A stretch of 64,000 nt of DNA from Streptomyces pilosus (GTDB taxonomy: Bacteria > Actinomycetota > Actinomycetes > Streptomycetales > Streptomycetaceae). Shown here in pieces: positions 51,243 to 60,156 of the stretch. The stretch lies in contig NZ_BMTU01000002.1 in NCBI RefSeq assembly GCF_014649835.1, positions 186,001-250,000 on the forward strand, written 5' to 3'. A model generated the notes under the pieces. That model saw only the letters and a program-made list of their open reading frames with translations, had not been told where the DNA came from and searched no databases. Numbering within the stretch: position 1 is the first letter of the stretch; each line of letters starts with the position of its first letter. The position numbers and the translations under genes were made by a program.

Positions 51243-52631
51243 ATGGCCCGTGAACGAAACGTCGCCCTCGCCGCACTCCTGCGCGAAGCAGGCTGGTCCC
51301 AGCCACAAGCAGCCGCTGCCGTTGCTCGAGTGGCCGCGGAGAGCGGAGTGCGTGAGCTGGAGGCGATCTCCCGCTCGCACATCTCCATGTGGGTGCTCGG
51401 CACGAAGCCGAGTGGCAGAGCGCCGCATATCCTGCGCGAGACGCTGTCCCGCAGACTCGGCCGCCACCTCACCGTGGCCGACCTCGGGCTGGAAGAAGAG
51501 CCAACAGGCACGACCGACACCGGATCCGACTGGAGCGTCGACCCTCTGACTGCACTGGCCGAGCTGGGAAGCGACGATCTCGACATGCACCGACGCAAGC
51601 TGCTGTCCACCGCCGCCTACTCCGCGGCCGGCCTCGCCCTGCCCACAGCCTCGTGGTGGACAGCCGCCCCCGCCGCAGCGGCGAAGCGCCGACCGGCATC
51701 CCCGCGCCCGGTGACCCAGACAGACATCGACGACGTCCGCGACCTCACGGTCTACTACTCCGCGCGCGACCAGCAACGAGGCGGCGCTTCCGGCCGCAAG
51801 GCCCTCGCCAGCCACCTGCTCGACGGTGCGGTACCGCTGCTTGGCGGCCGATTCCGTACAGATCAGCTCCGCCGCGACACGTACTCCGCCGTGGCGGAGA
51901 TGACTTACCTCGCCGGTTGGATGGCCTTCGACGCCAGTGAACACCGCACTGCCCAGCGCTACCTCACCATTGCCGCCCGCATCGCGGCGGAAGCTGGAGA
52001 CGGACCGCTCGGTGGTCATGTCCTGCGCGCCCTCGCCCACCAGGCCGTGGACCTCGGGCATCCACGCCGGGCGCTCGCCCTGGCCGACGCCTCGATGTCC
52101 CGCGACCGCTACGGCCAAGCCAGCCATCGTGAAAAGGCACTTCTGGCGATCGTCCACGCTCGCGCACTCGCGGCCGACGGCGACCGGGCCGGCTCTCTCG
52201 CGGCCATCAGCCGCGCGGAGCGGGACCTCGCTCGCGCCGACACCAACGAGGCGCCGGCGCGCGTCGGCTTTTTTCAGGAAGCCTCCCTCGCCCACGAGAC
52301 GGCCTGCGCTCTGCGCGACATGGGCCAGCCTCGGGATGCGGAGATCCACTTCAAGCGCAGCGTGGCCACGCGCCAACGCCAGCAGTTCGCCCGTACCCAC
52401 GGCGTGACGCTCGGTTACCTCGGCGCCGTCCAAGTCCAGCAGGGACGCCTTGACGAGGCATGCGCAACCTGGAACGAAGCACTCGACGCCATGGCTGGTA
52501 TCCAGTCCGGGCGAGCCCGCGACGTCATCGTCCGCATGCAGAGTGACATCTCGCCCGTCCGGCAGCGCGGTGGTCGCCACGTCGCCGAACTGGACCGTCG
52601 CGCGCGAGGCTTGTTGCGCGCCATAGGCTGA
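51243..52631 (+). CDS. HTH regulator with C-terminal TPR-like region
   Basis: A 462-residue protein. Residues 1-85 form an extended HTH: ALLREAGWSQPQAAAAVARV, ISRSHISMWVLGTKPSGRAP, LSRRLGRHLTVADLGLEEE. A short twin-arginine-like stretch RRKLLSTAAYSAAGLALP follows, then about 290 residues of TPR-like helical pairs (AERTAQ-type: GWMAFDASEHRTAQRYLTIA, ALAHQAVDLGHPRRALALAD, ACALRDMGQPRDAEIHFKRS). Such regulators are numerous in Streptomyces. Divergent from the DUF6415-like gene, which it may control. Confidence 0.78.
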   Translation: MARERNVALAALLREAGWSQPQAAAAVARVAAESGVRELEAISRSHISMWVLGTKPSGRAPHILRETLSRRLGRHLTVADLGLEEEPTGTTDTGSDWSVDPLTALAELGSDDLDMHRRKLLSTAAYSAAGLALPTASWWTAAPAAAAKRRPASPRPVTQTDIDDVRDLTVYYSARDQQRGGASGRKALASHLLDGAVPLLGGRFRTDQLRRDTYSAVAEMTYLAGWMAFDASEHRTAQRYLTIAARIAAEAGDGPLGGHVLRALAHQAVDLGHPRRALALADASMSRDRYGQASHREKALLAIVHARALAADGDRAGSLAAISRAERDLARADTNEAPARVGFFQEASLAHETACALRDMGQPRDAEIHFKRSVATRQRQQFARTHGVTLGYLGAVQVQQGRLDEACATWNEALDAMAGIQSGRARDVIVRMQSDISPVRQRGGRHVAELDRRARGLLRAIG

Positions 52632-52703
52632 CCACAGAACGGTTTCGCGGCGCTGACCGGAGGCCGCCGCGCACGCTACGCCCAGGGAGAGGAACGAGCG
52701 CTG

Positions 52704-53204
52704 ATGCCGACCTACGAGGTCAAGTCGATCGCCGCGGTCGTCGGCGGCCACACTCGCGTACAGGACGACTACCAAGGCGGGGTCGAATCGATCATCCGGC
52801 TCGACGACGCGTATCCCCTTGAAACGCTGCAAGGAATCGAGGAGTTCTCCCACCTGACCGTGACCTGGCGCTTCCATCTGGCCCGACCTGAAGACGTCCA
52901 GCTCCACGCACGCAGTCCAAGGGGAAACCAGAACTGGCCGGCGACCGGTACGTTCGTCCACCGCAACCACCGGCGCCCCAACCAACTGGCGGTCAGTTAC
53001 CCGCGGTTGCTCAAGGTCGAAGGCAGGGACCTCCTGGTCACCGATCTCGACGCCGTCGACGGGACGCCCGTGATCGACCTGGCACCGTACTTCGAACAGA
53101 TGGGGCCTCAGGGCCCGATCCGTCAGCCCGCATGGCCTGGCGAGATGCTCGAACCGAACTACTGGGCGAAGGCAAGCGAACGGCCCTCCGCGCGTCCCCT
53201 GTAG
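52704..53204 (+). CDS. trmO: TrmO/TsaA-family tRNA methyltransferase
   Basis: A 166-residue protein, ATG at 52704 behind GAGAGGAACG. It has the TsaA/YaeB beta-barrel pattern: SIAAVVGGHTRVQDDYQGGV, LDDAYPLETLQGIEEFSHLT, TWRFHLARPEDVQLHARSPR and the signature TGTFVHRNHRRPNQLAVSYP, with DLDAVDGTPVIDLAPYFEQM. The family methylates N6-threonylcarbamoyl-adenosine at position 37 of some tRNAs. The ARSPR-type motif is a little altered (family usually has R-x-x-R-x-P-x-x-N-P). It could alternatively be a TrmO-like SAM protein of other function. Confidence 0.82.
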   Translation: MPTYEVKSIAAVVGGHTRVQDDYQGGVESIIRLDDAYPLETLQGIEEFSHLTVTWRFHLARPEDVQLHARSPRGNQNWPATGTFVHRNHRRPNQLAVSYPRLLKVEGRDLLVTDLDAVDGTPVIDLAPYFEQMGPQGPIRQPAWPGEMLEPNYWAKASERPSARPL

Positions 53205-53266
53205 GGGAAGTGACTGAGCTGCCCGACTCGTCAACCGCATGGCCGGGAACCATTTGGAAGTCTGGC

Positions 53267-53710
53267 TCAACCCTCAGCCCTCGCGTACCGGAACTCACAC
53301 CACGTCTCCTTGCCGCTGCTCTCCCACGCGTCTGAGATCGCATCGACAAGCCGGATCCCGCGACCGGATTCACCGTCGGGTCCGGCTTCCTTGAGTACAG
53401 CTGGGGCCGGATTGTGATCGGTGACCGAGACACGCACCACGTCGACGGCCACCGTGATCCGGAGCACGACTTCTCCCTCACCGTGAATCACGGCGTTGGT
53501 GGCCAGCTCCGAGACGGCCAGTACGACGACCCCCGCCACCGGGTCCGAAACACGGCACCGCCGCAGGAACGCCCCGGCTGTCTGCCGCATCTCCCCAACG
53601 TTCGCGAGATCAGGGAGAAAGGCCGCCTGACAGCCATGGGGTGCCGCCGGTATGCCTGCCCTCGCCGATGTGCTGTGTCGGTCTTCGTGAACCGACCTCG
53701 CGCATGACAC
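53267..53710 (-). CDS. Anti-sigma-factor-type ATP-binding protein
   Basis: An HATPase_c_2 domain: VVVLAVSELATNAVIHGEGE (N box), VRVSVTDHNPAPAVLKEAGP (G1), SGRGIRLVDAISDAWESSGK (G2), ETWCEFRYA. The start used is a GTG at 53710; an ATG at 53776 (MTRLQEETPP) is possible but has no ribosome binding site. Residues before LANVGEMRQTAGAFLRRC are poorly defined. Family members bind sigma or anti-sigma partners, often next to XRE regulators as here, divergent across about 200 bp. Confidence 0.75.
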   Translation of the reverse strand: MSCARSVHEDRHSTSARAGIPAAPHGCQAAFLPDLANVGEMRQTAGAFLRRCRVSDPVAGVVVLAVSELATNAVIHGEGEVVLRITVAVDVVRVSVTDHNPAPAVLKEAGPDGESGRGIRLVDAISDAWESSGKETWCEFRYARAEG

Positions 53711-53907
53711 GCCTGCCACGTCGGCAAAGCTACGGATGCCCCCGCCGGGCGGGGTCTCCTCTTGGAGCCTGGTCATGGGGGCTATCGCACCGCGTGGCGA
53801 CGCCGTCGACCAGGGGAATCCAGAGGGGGAAATATCTGTCAAGGGGGAAAGTCGGAGGGGGAATTGAGGCCATGATTGGATTCCGCCCACCAACAGAGGT
53901 CACACTC

Positions 53908-55149
53908 ATGCCAGATCCGTTCGCCGACCTGCTCCTCCGGCTCCGGCAGGAGGCGGGCAGGACGCAGGAGGAGCAGGCAGACGCGATCAACGCTGTCTCC
54001 GGCCGGGACACCATGACCCGCCGAGAGATCAGCCGCTATGAGAACTTCGAGAACGTCCCTACCAATCACACAATCGCCCACATCGCGGCGGCCTGCGGTG
54101 TGCCCTTCGAGGAGCTTCAGGGGGAGGCCAAGGCTGCCCGCGCTCGGAAGAGAAAGGGGCATGCCAGTGCAGAGGAGGACCAGGACGCCGTGAAGCGTCG
54201 CACGCTGCTGGGTGGCGCCGCTGTCGGCGTGAGCGCGGCTGCCGAGCCCTGGGGGCGCCTCGCCTTCGCCCTCAGTAAGGGGTCCAAGATCGATTCGCCC
54301 TCCGCCGTCGCGCTCATCGACCGGGCCGCTGAACTACACGTCCAGGAACTCAATCTCAGCGCCCGGCGGCTACAAAGGACGGTCGAGTCGCATCTTGACG
54401 CAATCACCGCGGCTCTGCCTCGTGCTGGCGAGCACGAGCGGGCTCTCACTATCGCCGCTGGAGAAACCGCCGCCCTGGCGGGTTGGGTCGCCTGGGACCT
54501 GGGTGAGCACGACAAAGCCGACGCCTACTACAAGGTCACGTCGCAGTGCGCGACGACCGCCGGGCACCCTCCGCTCCGAGCCCTGGCCCTGACCTACAGC
54601 AGCTACGGCGCCTCGACGCCGAAGGCGAAGTTGGAGTTCCTTTCCCAGGCGGCCAGCGATGTGCGAGGCCACGGCAACGCTACTGCTGCCGCCTGGGTCC
54701 TCGGCAGGCACGCGGAGGAGGCTGCGGCGGCCGGCGACGAGATGGGGGCGCTCCGGGCGTTGGAGCGAGCGCGCTTCGCTTACGACTTCGCGGATCACAC
54801 CAACGAGCAGGCGTGGGTCCGGTTCGTGACCCCGTACCGCATGGATTCGCTGGCCCTCTCTGTATACGGGCAGTTGGGGCGTCCCGAACTCACCGCTACA
54901 GCAGACACCGCAGTCGACCGACTCGGAGACGAACTACCGGACGGAGGCGTCGTGGTCCTCGGTGATCTCGCGTCGGCCCTGCTGCGTGGAGGTGACGTCG
55001 ACCAAGGGGTCTACGTGTCACGCCAGTTCGCCGCAGCGGCACAGGCCAAGCCCAACACGATGGGCAAGGAGCGCGCATCGACTATCGCAGCGTGGCTCCC
55101 CGACCGAGAACAGGACCTTGCCGTCTACCTGCGGCAGTTCGCCTCCTGA
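53908..55149 (+). CDS. XRE-type HTH regulator with TPR-like region
   Basis: The start chosen is the ATG at 53908 (MPDPFADLLLRLRQEAGRTQ) with AGAGG eight bases before; an ATG at 53872 is also in frame. The 413-residue protein has an XRE HTH: LRQEAGRTQEEQADAINAVS, TMTRREISRYENFENVPTNH, TIAHIAAACGVPFEELQGEA. A short RRTLLGGAAVGVSAA stretch and a TPR-like helical C-terminal region follow (AAGETAALAGWVAWDLGEHD, ALALTYSSYGASTPKAKLEF). Widespread Streptomyces regulator type; divergent from the anti-sigma-type ATPase and likely functionally paired with it. Confidence 0.78.
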   Translation: MPDPFADLLLRLRQEAGRTQEEQADAINAVSGRDTMTRREISRYENFENVPTNHTIAHIAAACGVPFEELQGEAKAARARKRKGHASAEEDQDAVKRRTLLGGAAVGVSAAAEPWGRLAFALSKGSKIDSPSAVALIDRAAELHVQELNLSARRLQRTVESHLDAITAALPRAGEHERALTIAAGETAALAGWVAWDLGEHDKADAYYKVTSQCATTAGHPPLRALALTYSSYGASTPKAKLEFLSQAASDVRGHGNATAAAWVLGRHAEEAAAAGDEMGALRALERARFAYDFADHTNEQAWVRFVTPYRMDSLALSVYGQLGRPELTATADTAVDRLGDELPDGGVVVLGDLASALLRGGDVDQGVYVSRQFAAAAQAKPNTMGKERASTIAAWLPDREQDLAVYLRQFAS

Positions 55150-55212
55150 ACCCCCTTGCACCGATACAGGGCCAAACTCAGGACGCGAACGCCGTCGTAG
55201 TCCCGTCGCTTC

Positions 55213-55539
55213 TCAGCCCTGTGCCGTCTCCTCAACAACCCAGGACAAATACGCCTCCGACCCACCGGTCACTGGCAGAGTGATCCACTGGGGGATGTCG
55301 TACGGGTGCTTCTCGTGCAGCCATGCTTCCAGTGCCGGGAGGCGGTCCGTCGTAGTCATGTACGAGATCCGCCACTCCTGCGCCGTTTCAACCTTATTCT
55401 TCCACCAGTAGAAAGCGGTGATCGGCGCATCGATGTGAACGCCCGCTGCAAGCTTGCTCTCGACCGCGCCACGGGCCAGCGCCTTCGCCTGATCCTCGTT
55501 GTCGCTGGTCGTCTGCGCGATCACAATCTCGTTGGCCAT
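55213..55539 (-). CDS. cutA: CutA1 divalent-ion tolerance protein
   Basis: A 108-residue protein matching CutA along its length: IVIAQTTSDNEDQAKALARG, LAAGVHIDAPITAFYWWKNK, AQEWRISYMTTTDRLPALEA and the end HPYDIPQWITLPVTGGSEAY. CutA forms a very stable trimer; a copper-tolerance role is reported in E. coli, but its function in actinobacteria is uncertain. One difference is HIDAPI where many have N-I-x-P-I. Stand-alone gene. Confidence 0.92.
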   Translation of the reverse strand: MANEIVIAQTTSDNEDQAKALARGAVESKLAAGVHIDAPITAFYWWKNKVETAQEWRISYMTTTDRLPALEAWLHEKHPYDIPQWITLPVTGGSEAYLSWVVEETAQG

Positions 55540-55628
55540 GCAATTACCTCTCCAGCTCGGGTACCGCGACCCTATCTAGCCGCTGGGGGGCCGACCCCAA
55601 GGCCATCCGGGCGGCAGTCCGGACGTTG

Positions 55629-56300
55629 TCAGCGCTGCTCCCAGTCATAGGGCAGGTCGTCCAGAAGGTCCGCCTGGGGTGGTCGGCGGTGCCGGGCCGG
55701 CACTTCGAGGCGGTGGACCCACGGGTGATCCCCGTACGTTGCGAGGATGGCTTCGGCGAGCCAGATCCTCTGTGTCGGCCCGAGCGTCGGAAGTGCTGCG
55801 GTGAGGTCTGACTCATCCTTAGGCCGGGGGTTCTTGGCTTTGTAGTAGAGCTGGACTTCTGGGCGCAGGTAGGGGATGCCGGCCGTGCTGATCGCGCCCA
55901 GCTCCGCGATGGGGCGGTGCACGGCGGTGTCGCGGCGGGACACCCACAAGCCGTCTTGCGCTTCGTCCAGCATGATTTGGAGGCGCCACGGCTTGCCAGG
56001 CCCAGGGCGGCACCAGATGTCGTGGACGCCCATGGGCAGGTACTCGTCGGGTAGCCAGGGACGAAGCTTGCCGGGCGGATCAGCCGCCCACCACTCCCAT
56101 CCAGCGAGCACATACTGGGCGGCGTGCTGGTCTTCGCGCAACAACAGGACATCGATGTCGCCGTGCTCTCGGATCGCGTGTCCAACGGCGAGTTCGATGG
56201 CGTGGCCGCCCGCGATCCACCAGGTGCAGCCCGCTCGTGAGAAGAGATCGGCGACTTCAGCTAGCGGGGCGGGCTCCCACGTGGACGGGTCGGTCGTCAT
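55629..56300 (-). CDS. Nucleotidyltransferase (aminoglycoside adenylyltransferase-like)
   Basis: The start chosen is the ATG at 56300 (MTTDPSTWEPAPLAEVADLF). The 223-residue product has the nucleotidyltransferase core WWIAGGHAIELAVGHAIREH followed by GDIDVLLLR (D-x-D) and, later, GVHDIWCRPGPGKPWRLQIM and RPEVQLYYKAKNPRPKDESD. This is the pattern of ANT(2'')-like or MNT-like proteins. It could give aminoglycoside resistance, modify a toxin partner or act on another small molecule. No toxin gene is next to it. Confidence 0.78.
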   Translation of the reverse strand: MTTDPSTWEPAPLAEVADLFSRAGCTWWIAGGHAIELAVGHAIREHGDIDVLLLREDQHAAQYVLAGWEWWAADPPGKLRPWLPDEYLPMGVHDIWCRPGPGKPWRLQIMLDEAQDGLWVSRRDTAVHRPIAELGAISTAGIPYLRPEVQLYYKAKNPRPKDESDLTAALPTLGPTQRIWLAEAILATYGDHPWVHRLEVPARHRRPPQADLLDDLPYDWEQR

Positions 56301-56697
56301 CTTGGGAGCGTAGCCGCTCAGCGGCAGGTCAGGTCCTCGTTGGACAGGAGCTCCTTGCCGCCGCTGCTGCGGTGCACTCGCGCGATGCGCGCGTCGCCGA
56401 CAGAGGAACGTTGGTCCGGCGGGTGGGCCAGAGCCAGTGAGACGGATCAGACCGTCGGCCGCCTGTTGGAGGGGGAGAGTGCCCATACAGGGATCCCGAG
56501 ACCGGGGAGGCAGCGGGGCGCGACCCGGGCCAGTTCAGCGTGGGCCTTGCGGTCATCGCCTCACCTCCTACGAGTCAGGCACGCGGCACGAGCATGGCGA
56601 TGTGGGGAGAGACGGCCACGGTCAAGGACCTCCATTTGACCGAGTGAGCCAGTGAGATGATCAAGCGGGAGATTGCTCGGTGAGTAGGGGGTTGACC
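56301..56697. other. Intergenic region with a possible small minus-strand ORF
   Basis: No plus-strand gene. On the minus strand a near-ideal ribosome binding site AGGAGGTGA (about 56561-56569) precedes an ATG at 56556. The frame runs 75 codons to 56329 (MTARPTLNWPGSRPAASPVS, Pro/Ser/Arg-rich). The product has no recognisable fold. It may be a genuine small gene, a leader, or the front of a lost gene. Confidence 0.35.
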
Positions 56698-57756
56698 ATG
56701 ATCAAGGGCGCCGCGCTGCGGGGGTACTTATTGGAAGAGGCGCTTGCCTGGCTTCTGCGCTCCTCTGGCTACCGCCTGCTGGTGCACGAGAGCCAGGACC
56801 CCGAGGAGCTGGTGACCGACGGGAACACGCTTCGGGTGCGGGGCCGGGGAGCACTGCATCAGGTTGATGCACTGGGGGAGTTCGCGTTTACGCCAGCGTT
56901 CTCGATGCCGGTGCGGCTGTTCCTGGAGGCGAAGTTCTACCAGGAGCGCTGCGGACTGGAGATCGTGCGCAACGCCCACGGCGTGCTGCACGACGTGAAC
57001 GAGAACTTCGTGATGCACGCCGGTAGAAGGCCGCGGCAGCGGTACCAGTACGCGTACGCCCTGTTCTCGACGAGCGGGTTCACGCCGGACGCCCAGAAGT
57101 ACGCCTTGGCCCACCAGATCTCGCTGGTGGATCTGTCGGGCGTCTCTTTCGCATGGCTGCTTGGGACGATCGGTACCACTGCGTGGACGCTGGAACAGGC
57201 ACAGTTCCACCTCGGGACGTCCGGGACATTCCCGGTGACGTGGATGCGTACGGAGCTGCGCAAGGAGCTGGGGACCTGGACCGCGTCTGCGGGGCTGCTG
57301 CCGACGCCGGCGCCAGCGGATGGCAGATTCCGGGACGAGGCTCAGGCGGCGATCGCAGGCTTCGCAGCCGCGCTCCAGCAGAACAGCGGTGCCGAGTTGC
57401 TGCTGGGCTTCCCGTCGGCACCATTCATCCTGCCGCTGGCTGTCAGCGATCACCTGGCGTTCACCACGTACGCGGATGCCCAGCCGGACCATGCAGTGCG
57501 CATTCGGCGACGCGGCAATGGCGGTTCGGCGGAGTGGACGCTGTCGCCGCTGGGTGAGGAGAGTGCGTACGAGCTTGCCTTCAAGCTGCCGAAGCAGGTG
57601 GAGGACTGGATCAGTGACGTCGAGGGGAAGGAGCGGCGGCGCACCCTGGAGGTTAAGGAGCAGTTCCTTTCTGCGATCACGATCTACCGGATGAACGGCG
57701 GTGGCGTGCGGGCGTATCAGCTCCGCTACGAGGCGAGTTCCCTCTCGCACTTCTGA
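56698..57756 (+). CDS. PD-(D/E)xK restriction-endonuclease-like protein
   Basis: The start chosen is the ATG at 56698, six bases after GGGGG; a GTG at 56680 is also in frame. The 352-residue protein has an Mrr-like N-terminal nuclease domain: GYLLEEALAWLLRSSGYRLL, then ALHQVDALGEF (Asp57), then VRLFLEAKFYQ (Glu77-x-Lys79) and IVRNAHGVLHDVNENF. The order Asp, then Glu-x-Lys, fits the PD-(D/E)xK fold. The C-terminal 200 residues are alpha/beta with no recognised domain. It is convergent with the ParE-UvrD gene across a shared terminator. Likely a DNA-cleaving defence or repair protein. Confidence 0.72.
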   Translation: MIKGAALRGYLLEEALAWLLRSSGYRLLVHESQDPEELVTDGNTLRVRGRGALHQVDALGEFAFTPAFSMPVRLFLEAKFYQERCGLEIVRNAHGVLHDVNENFVMHAGRRPRQRYQYAYALFSTSGFTPDAQKYALAHQISLVDLSGVSFAWLLGTIGTTAWTLEQAQFHLGTSGTFPVTWMRTELRKELGTWTASAGLLPTPAPADGRFRDEAQAAIAGFAAALQQNSGAELLLGFPSAPFILPLAVSDHLAFTTYADAQPDHAVRIRRRGNGGSAEWTLSPLGEESAYELAFKLPKQVEDWISDVEGKERRRTLEVKEQFLSAITIYRMNGGGVRAYQLRYEASSLSHF

Positions 57757-57777
57757 TGCCCAGCGAGGAGAGGAATG

Positions 57778-57805
57778 TCGGCCTCCCCGAGGGCGGGGAG
57801 GCCGA
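57778..57805. terminator. Bidirectional terminator between convergent genes
   Basis: An 11-bp perfect stem (TCGGCCTCCCC and its inverse) around GAGGGC lies between the stop codons of the convergent nuclease (57756) and helicase (57814) genes. There is no U tract, as usual in high-GC actinobacteria. Confidence 0.75.
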
Positions 57806-57813
57806 GGTCCGTG

Positions 57814-60156
57814 TCAGACCGGCAGGTAGGGGCTGGGCTTGCCGTGCCAGCTGATGTTCAGCGCGTCTCGGGCCCGCGTAGTCGCCACGAAGAGCAGGGA
57901 ACGGGACTTGCGCTGCTCGCGCTCGTAGCGGGGCGGATCCTCGGTGCGGTAGCGGTCGATGACGTGCCTGCGGGGGAGGATGCCGTCACTGGCGCCCACG
58001 ATGGCGAGGCGCTGGTACTCGAGGCCCTTGAAGCGATGCATCGTGCCGACGTGGACCTCGCCGTCACCCTTGGGACCGTCCTTGGTGAGTTCGGCGCAGG
58101 TGATGCCAGCCTTGGTGACCAGGTAGTACATGGTCTGGCTGACCATATCGCGGTCGGCGACGCAGACGGCGATATGGCCGCTCGGGTCTATGGGTGAGCC
58201 GTTCTCGTCCGTGGAAAGCTCCTCGCGCCACGTGGCCAGGGTGGCGGCAAGGCCGGCGAGCTCGTCCTCCCAAGTGTCGTACGGCGTGAAGGTCGGGGCG
58301 GGGCCGTGGAGGACGGAACGGTATCCGGCGAGGTTGTCAGTGCCGTCGTCCAGGTCGTCGTAGTTCACCTGCTGCCCGGGCTTCACAGGGTCGACCACGC
58401 GGAGGGCCTCGGTGAGGATCTCCTTGGTGGTGCGGTAGCTGAGGGTGAGGCGAGAAGAACGGCCGCGGATGTTGATGCCGAGGCTGCCGAGGGCTACCTG
58501 GTGGTCGTAGATGCGCTGGTGGGTGTCGCCGGCGATGAACATGTCGTTGGGCAGGTCCGGGTCGGCCATGGCCCGGAGCATCTTCCAGTGCGCGGGGCTG
58601 AGGTCCTGGGCCTCGTCGACGACGATGTGCCGGTAGCGGTAGTTCAGGTAGCGCATGCCGGAGCTGTTGTCGCGGTGGATGAGGTCCTTGCCGTCGACCT
58701 CCTCTTTGTACTCGCGCCGGGCCCTGATCTTCGCGGCGCGCTCGATCTCAAAGCGGGCAGCGCGCTCGGACGCCTGGCCCCAGGTCTCCACGCCGAGCTT
58801 GTCCAGGCGGGCTGTGAACTGCTCGACGAGCTTCCAGATGTGGTTGCGCTCGGGCCGGGTCAGGGAACGGCCCCGTCCTGCACGGCGGGCCTGGAAGTAG
58901 GCGGAGCGGGTGGCGACGGACTGGCCGAGAATGACCTGCTCCCACTCTTCCAGGAGAAACTCGGCCTCCCAGCGGCGGTCGTCGAGTTCGGCGAGGAGTT
59001 GGCGCATCTCATTCAGCGCCACGTGGTCGTAGACACGCTGTCGGCCCCGGCCAGGTGCGGTGTTCTCACCCAGGACGCGGGCGGCGAGCTGGTCGATGTG
59101 AGCGATCTCGACACGGTCGAGGAGTTCGGGCTCGACGAGGGATGCCAGACGCAGGCGGAGGTCCGTTGTGAGGTTCTTGGTGAACGTGGTCAGCAGGATC
59201 GCCCTTTTGCTGCCGGGGGGCAGTTGCTCGGCCAGGTGCTTGACCCGGTGCAGGGCGACGATGGTCTTTCCGGTGCCGGGCCCGCCGGAAACGCGGGCAG
59301 GTCCGTTGTAGTGGCGGTGGACGATGCGTTCCTGCGTGGGGTGGAGGAAGACCTTCCAGGCTCGGAAGTCTCCTTCGTCGATGGCCGCCTGAACGGCATC
59401 GTCGACAGCGGTGACCTTGGTACGGCTCAGGGCCGCGGCGAAGTCACCGAGATCGGGCTCGTGGCCGAGCTCGACGGGCTGGGTGATCTCTTTGCGGACC
59501 TCGTCGATGGGCATACCGGCGGCGAGACCGTAGAGGACGTCCTTGGACAACAGCGGGGCGCCCTCGACGAGCTGGTCCAGCTCGGCGCTGTCGGTGACGG
59601 CGAGGGCCAGCTCGATCAACTGGTCGGCGACGCCCAGCTCACGCAGCTGGTCGGCGCTGTACGCGGCGAGCAGGGGAGGGGTCTCCACCGTCGGCTGCGG
59701 CTGCGGCTGCGGCTGCGGCTGCGGCTGCGGCTGTGGCTCGGGCTCGGCCCGCGGCGCGGCCCGGTCAGGTTCGGCCGGGGTCAGGGTGATCCCGGCGCGG
59801 CGCAGTGCGCTGTCGCCGACGACCGAGAGGTCGACGAACTCGATCTCGCCGGTGACACGGTTGACCGCGACCTGGAGCTCTTCGTAGACGTCCTTGCGGT
59901 GGCGGACGGCGATGACCAGCCAGCTCTCGGTGCCGTCCGCGTCTACTCCGGTCGGGGTCAGCAGCGCGCGGTAGGAGTCGTTGACCCGCGCGGACCAGAT
60001 GCGCGAGTCGCCCTTGAGCTTCTTCAGCTTCAGGCCCGGCTGGTTGGGGTTGTTCCGGAAGACGTGGGAGAAGTCGTAGAACTGGGCCTTGACCGAGCGG
60101 TCGAGCTTGTACAGCTCCTGTTCGGCCTTGCGGTACAGGCTGAGCCGGGCGGTCAT
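57814..60156 (-). CDS. RelE/ParE-like domain fused to UvrD/Rep helicase
   Basis: The ATG at 60156 overlaps the upstream helicase stop (ATGA). The 780-residue protein begins with a toxin-like RelE/ParE fold (residues 1-95: LYRKAEQELYKLDRSVKAQF, RIWSARVNDSYRALL, VIAVRHRKDVYEEL). A Pro-Gln repeat linker (about 138-155) follows, then a UvrD-type SF1A helicase: Walker A SGGPGTGKTIV (290-300), Walker B HIVVDEAQDLSP, SYRTTKEILTEALRVVDP and HRFKGLEYQRLAIVGASDG (motifs IV-V region), and LLFVATTRARDAL near the end. The helicase motifs look complete. The ParE-like part may target it to ribosomes or gyrase, or simply bind DNA. It is the second gene of a two-gene operon with a DUF1998 helicase. Confidence 0.85.
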   Translation of the reverse strand: MTARLSLYRKAEQELYKLDRSVKAQFYDFSHVFRNNPNQPGLKLKKLKGDSRIWSARVNDSYRALLTPTGVDADGTESWLVIAVRHRKDVYEELQVAVNRVTGEIEFVDLSVVGDSALRRAGITLTPAEPDRAAPRAEPEPQPQPQPQPQPQPQPTVETPPLLAAYSADQLRELGVADQLIELALAVTDSAELDQLVEGAPLLSKDVLYGLAAGMPIDEVRKEITQPVELGHEPDLGDFAAALSRTKVTAVDDAVQAAIDEGDFRAWKVFLHPTQERIVHRHYNGPARVSGGPGTGKTIVALHRVKHLAEQLPPGSKRAILLTTFTKNLTTDLRLRLASLVEPELLDRVEIAHIDQLAARVLGENTAPGRGRQRVYDHVALNEMRQLLAELDDRRWEAEFLLEEWEQVILGQSVATRSAYFQARRAGRGRSLTRPERNHIWKLVEQFTARLDKLGVETWGQASERAARFEIERAAKIRARREYKEEVDGKDLIHRDNSSGMRYLNYRYRHIVVDEAQDLSPAHWKMLRAMADPDLPNDMFIAGDTHQRIYDHQVALGSLGINIRGRSSRLTLSYRTTKEILTEALRVVDPVKPGQQVNYDDLDDGTDNLAGYRSVLHGPAPTFTPYDTWEDELAGLAATLATWREELSTDENGSPIDPSGHIAVCVADRDMVSQTMYYLVTKAGITCAELTKDGPKGDGEVHVGTMHRFKGLEYQRLAIVGASDGILPRRHVIDRYRTEDPPRYEREQRKSRSLLFVATTRARDALNISWHGKPSPYLPV
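59692..59733 (-). repeat. Hexanucleotide microsatellite (CGGCTG)7
   Basis: Seven perfect copies of CGGCTG on the plus strand encode the alternating Gln-Pro linker of the ParE-UvrD fusion. Being a multiple of three, length changes keep the frame and would only lengthen or shorten the linker. Confidence 0.95.

Noticed and set aside
50418-53270. A 950-codon open frame on the minus strand
   Set aside because: Beyond 51053 it runs antisense to the HTH/TPR regulator and TrmO genes, which have clear family motifs. Only the first 211 codons from the ATG at 51053 look like a real protein.
59692-59733. Tandem repeat considered as CRISPR-like
   Set aside because: Units are six bases with no spacers and lie in a coding linker. 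No CRISPR array or cas gene was seen anywhere in the window.
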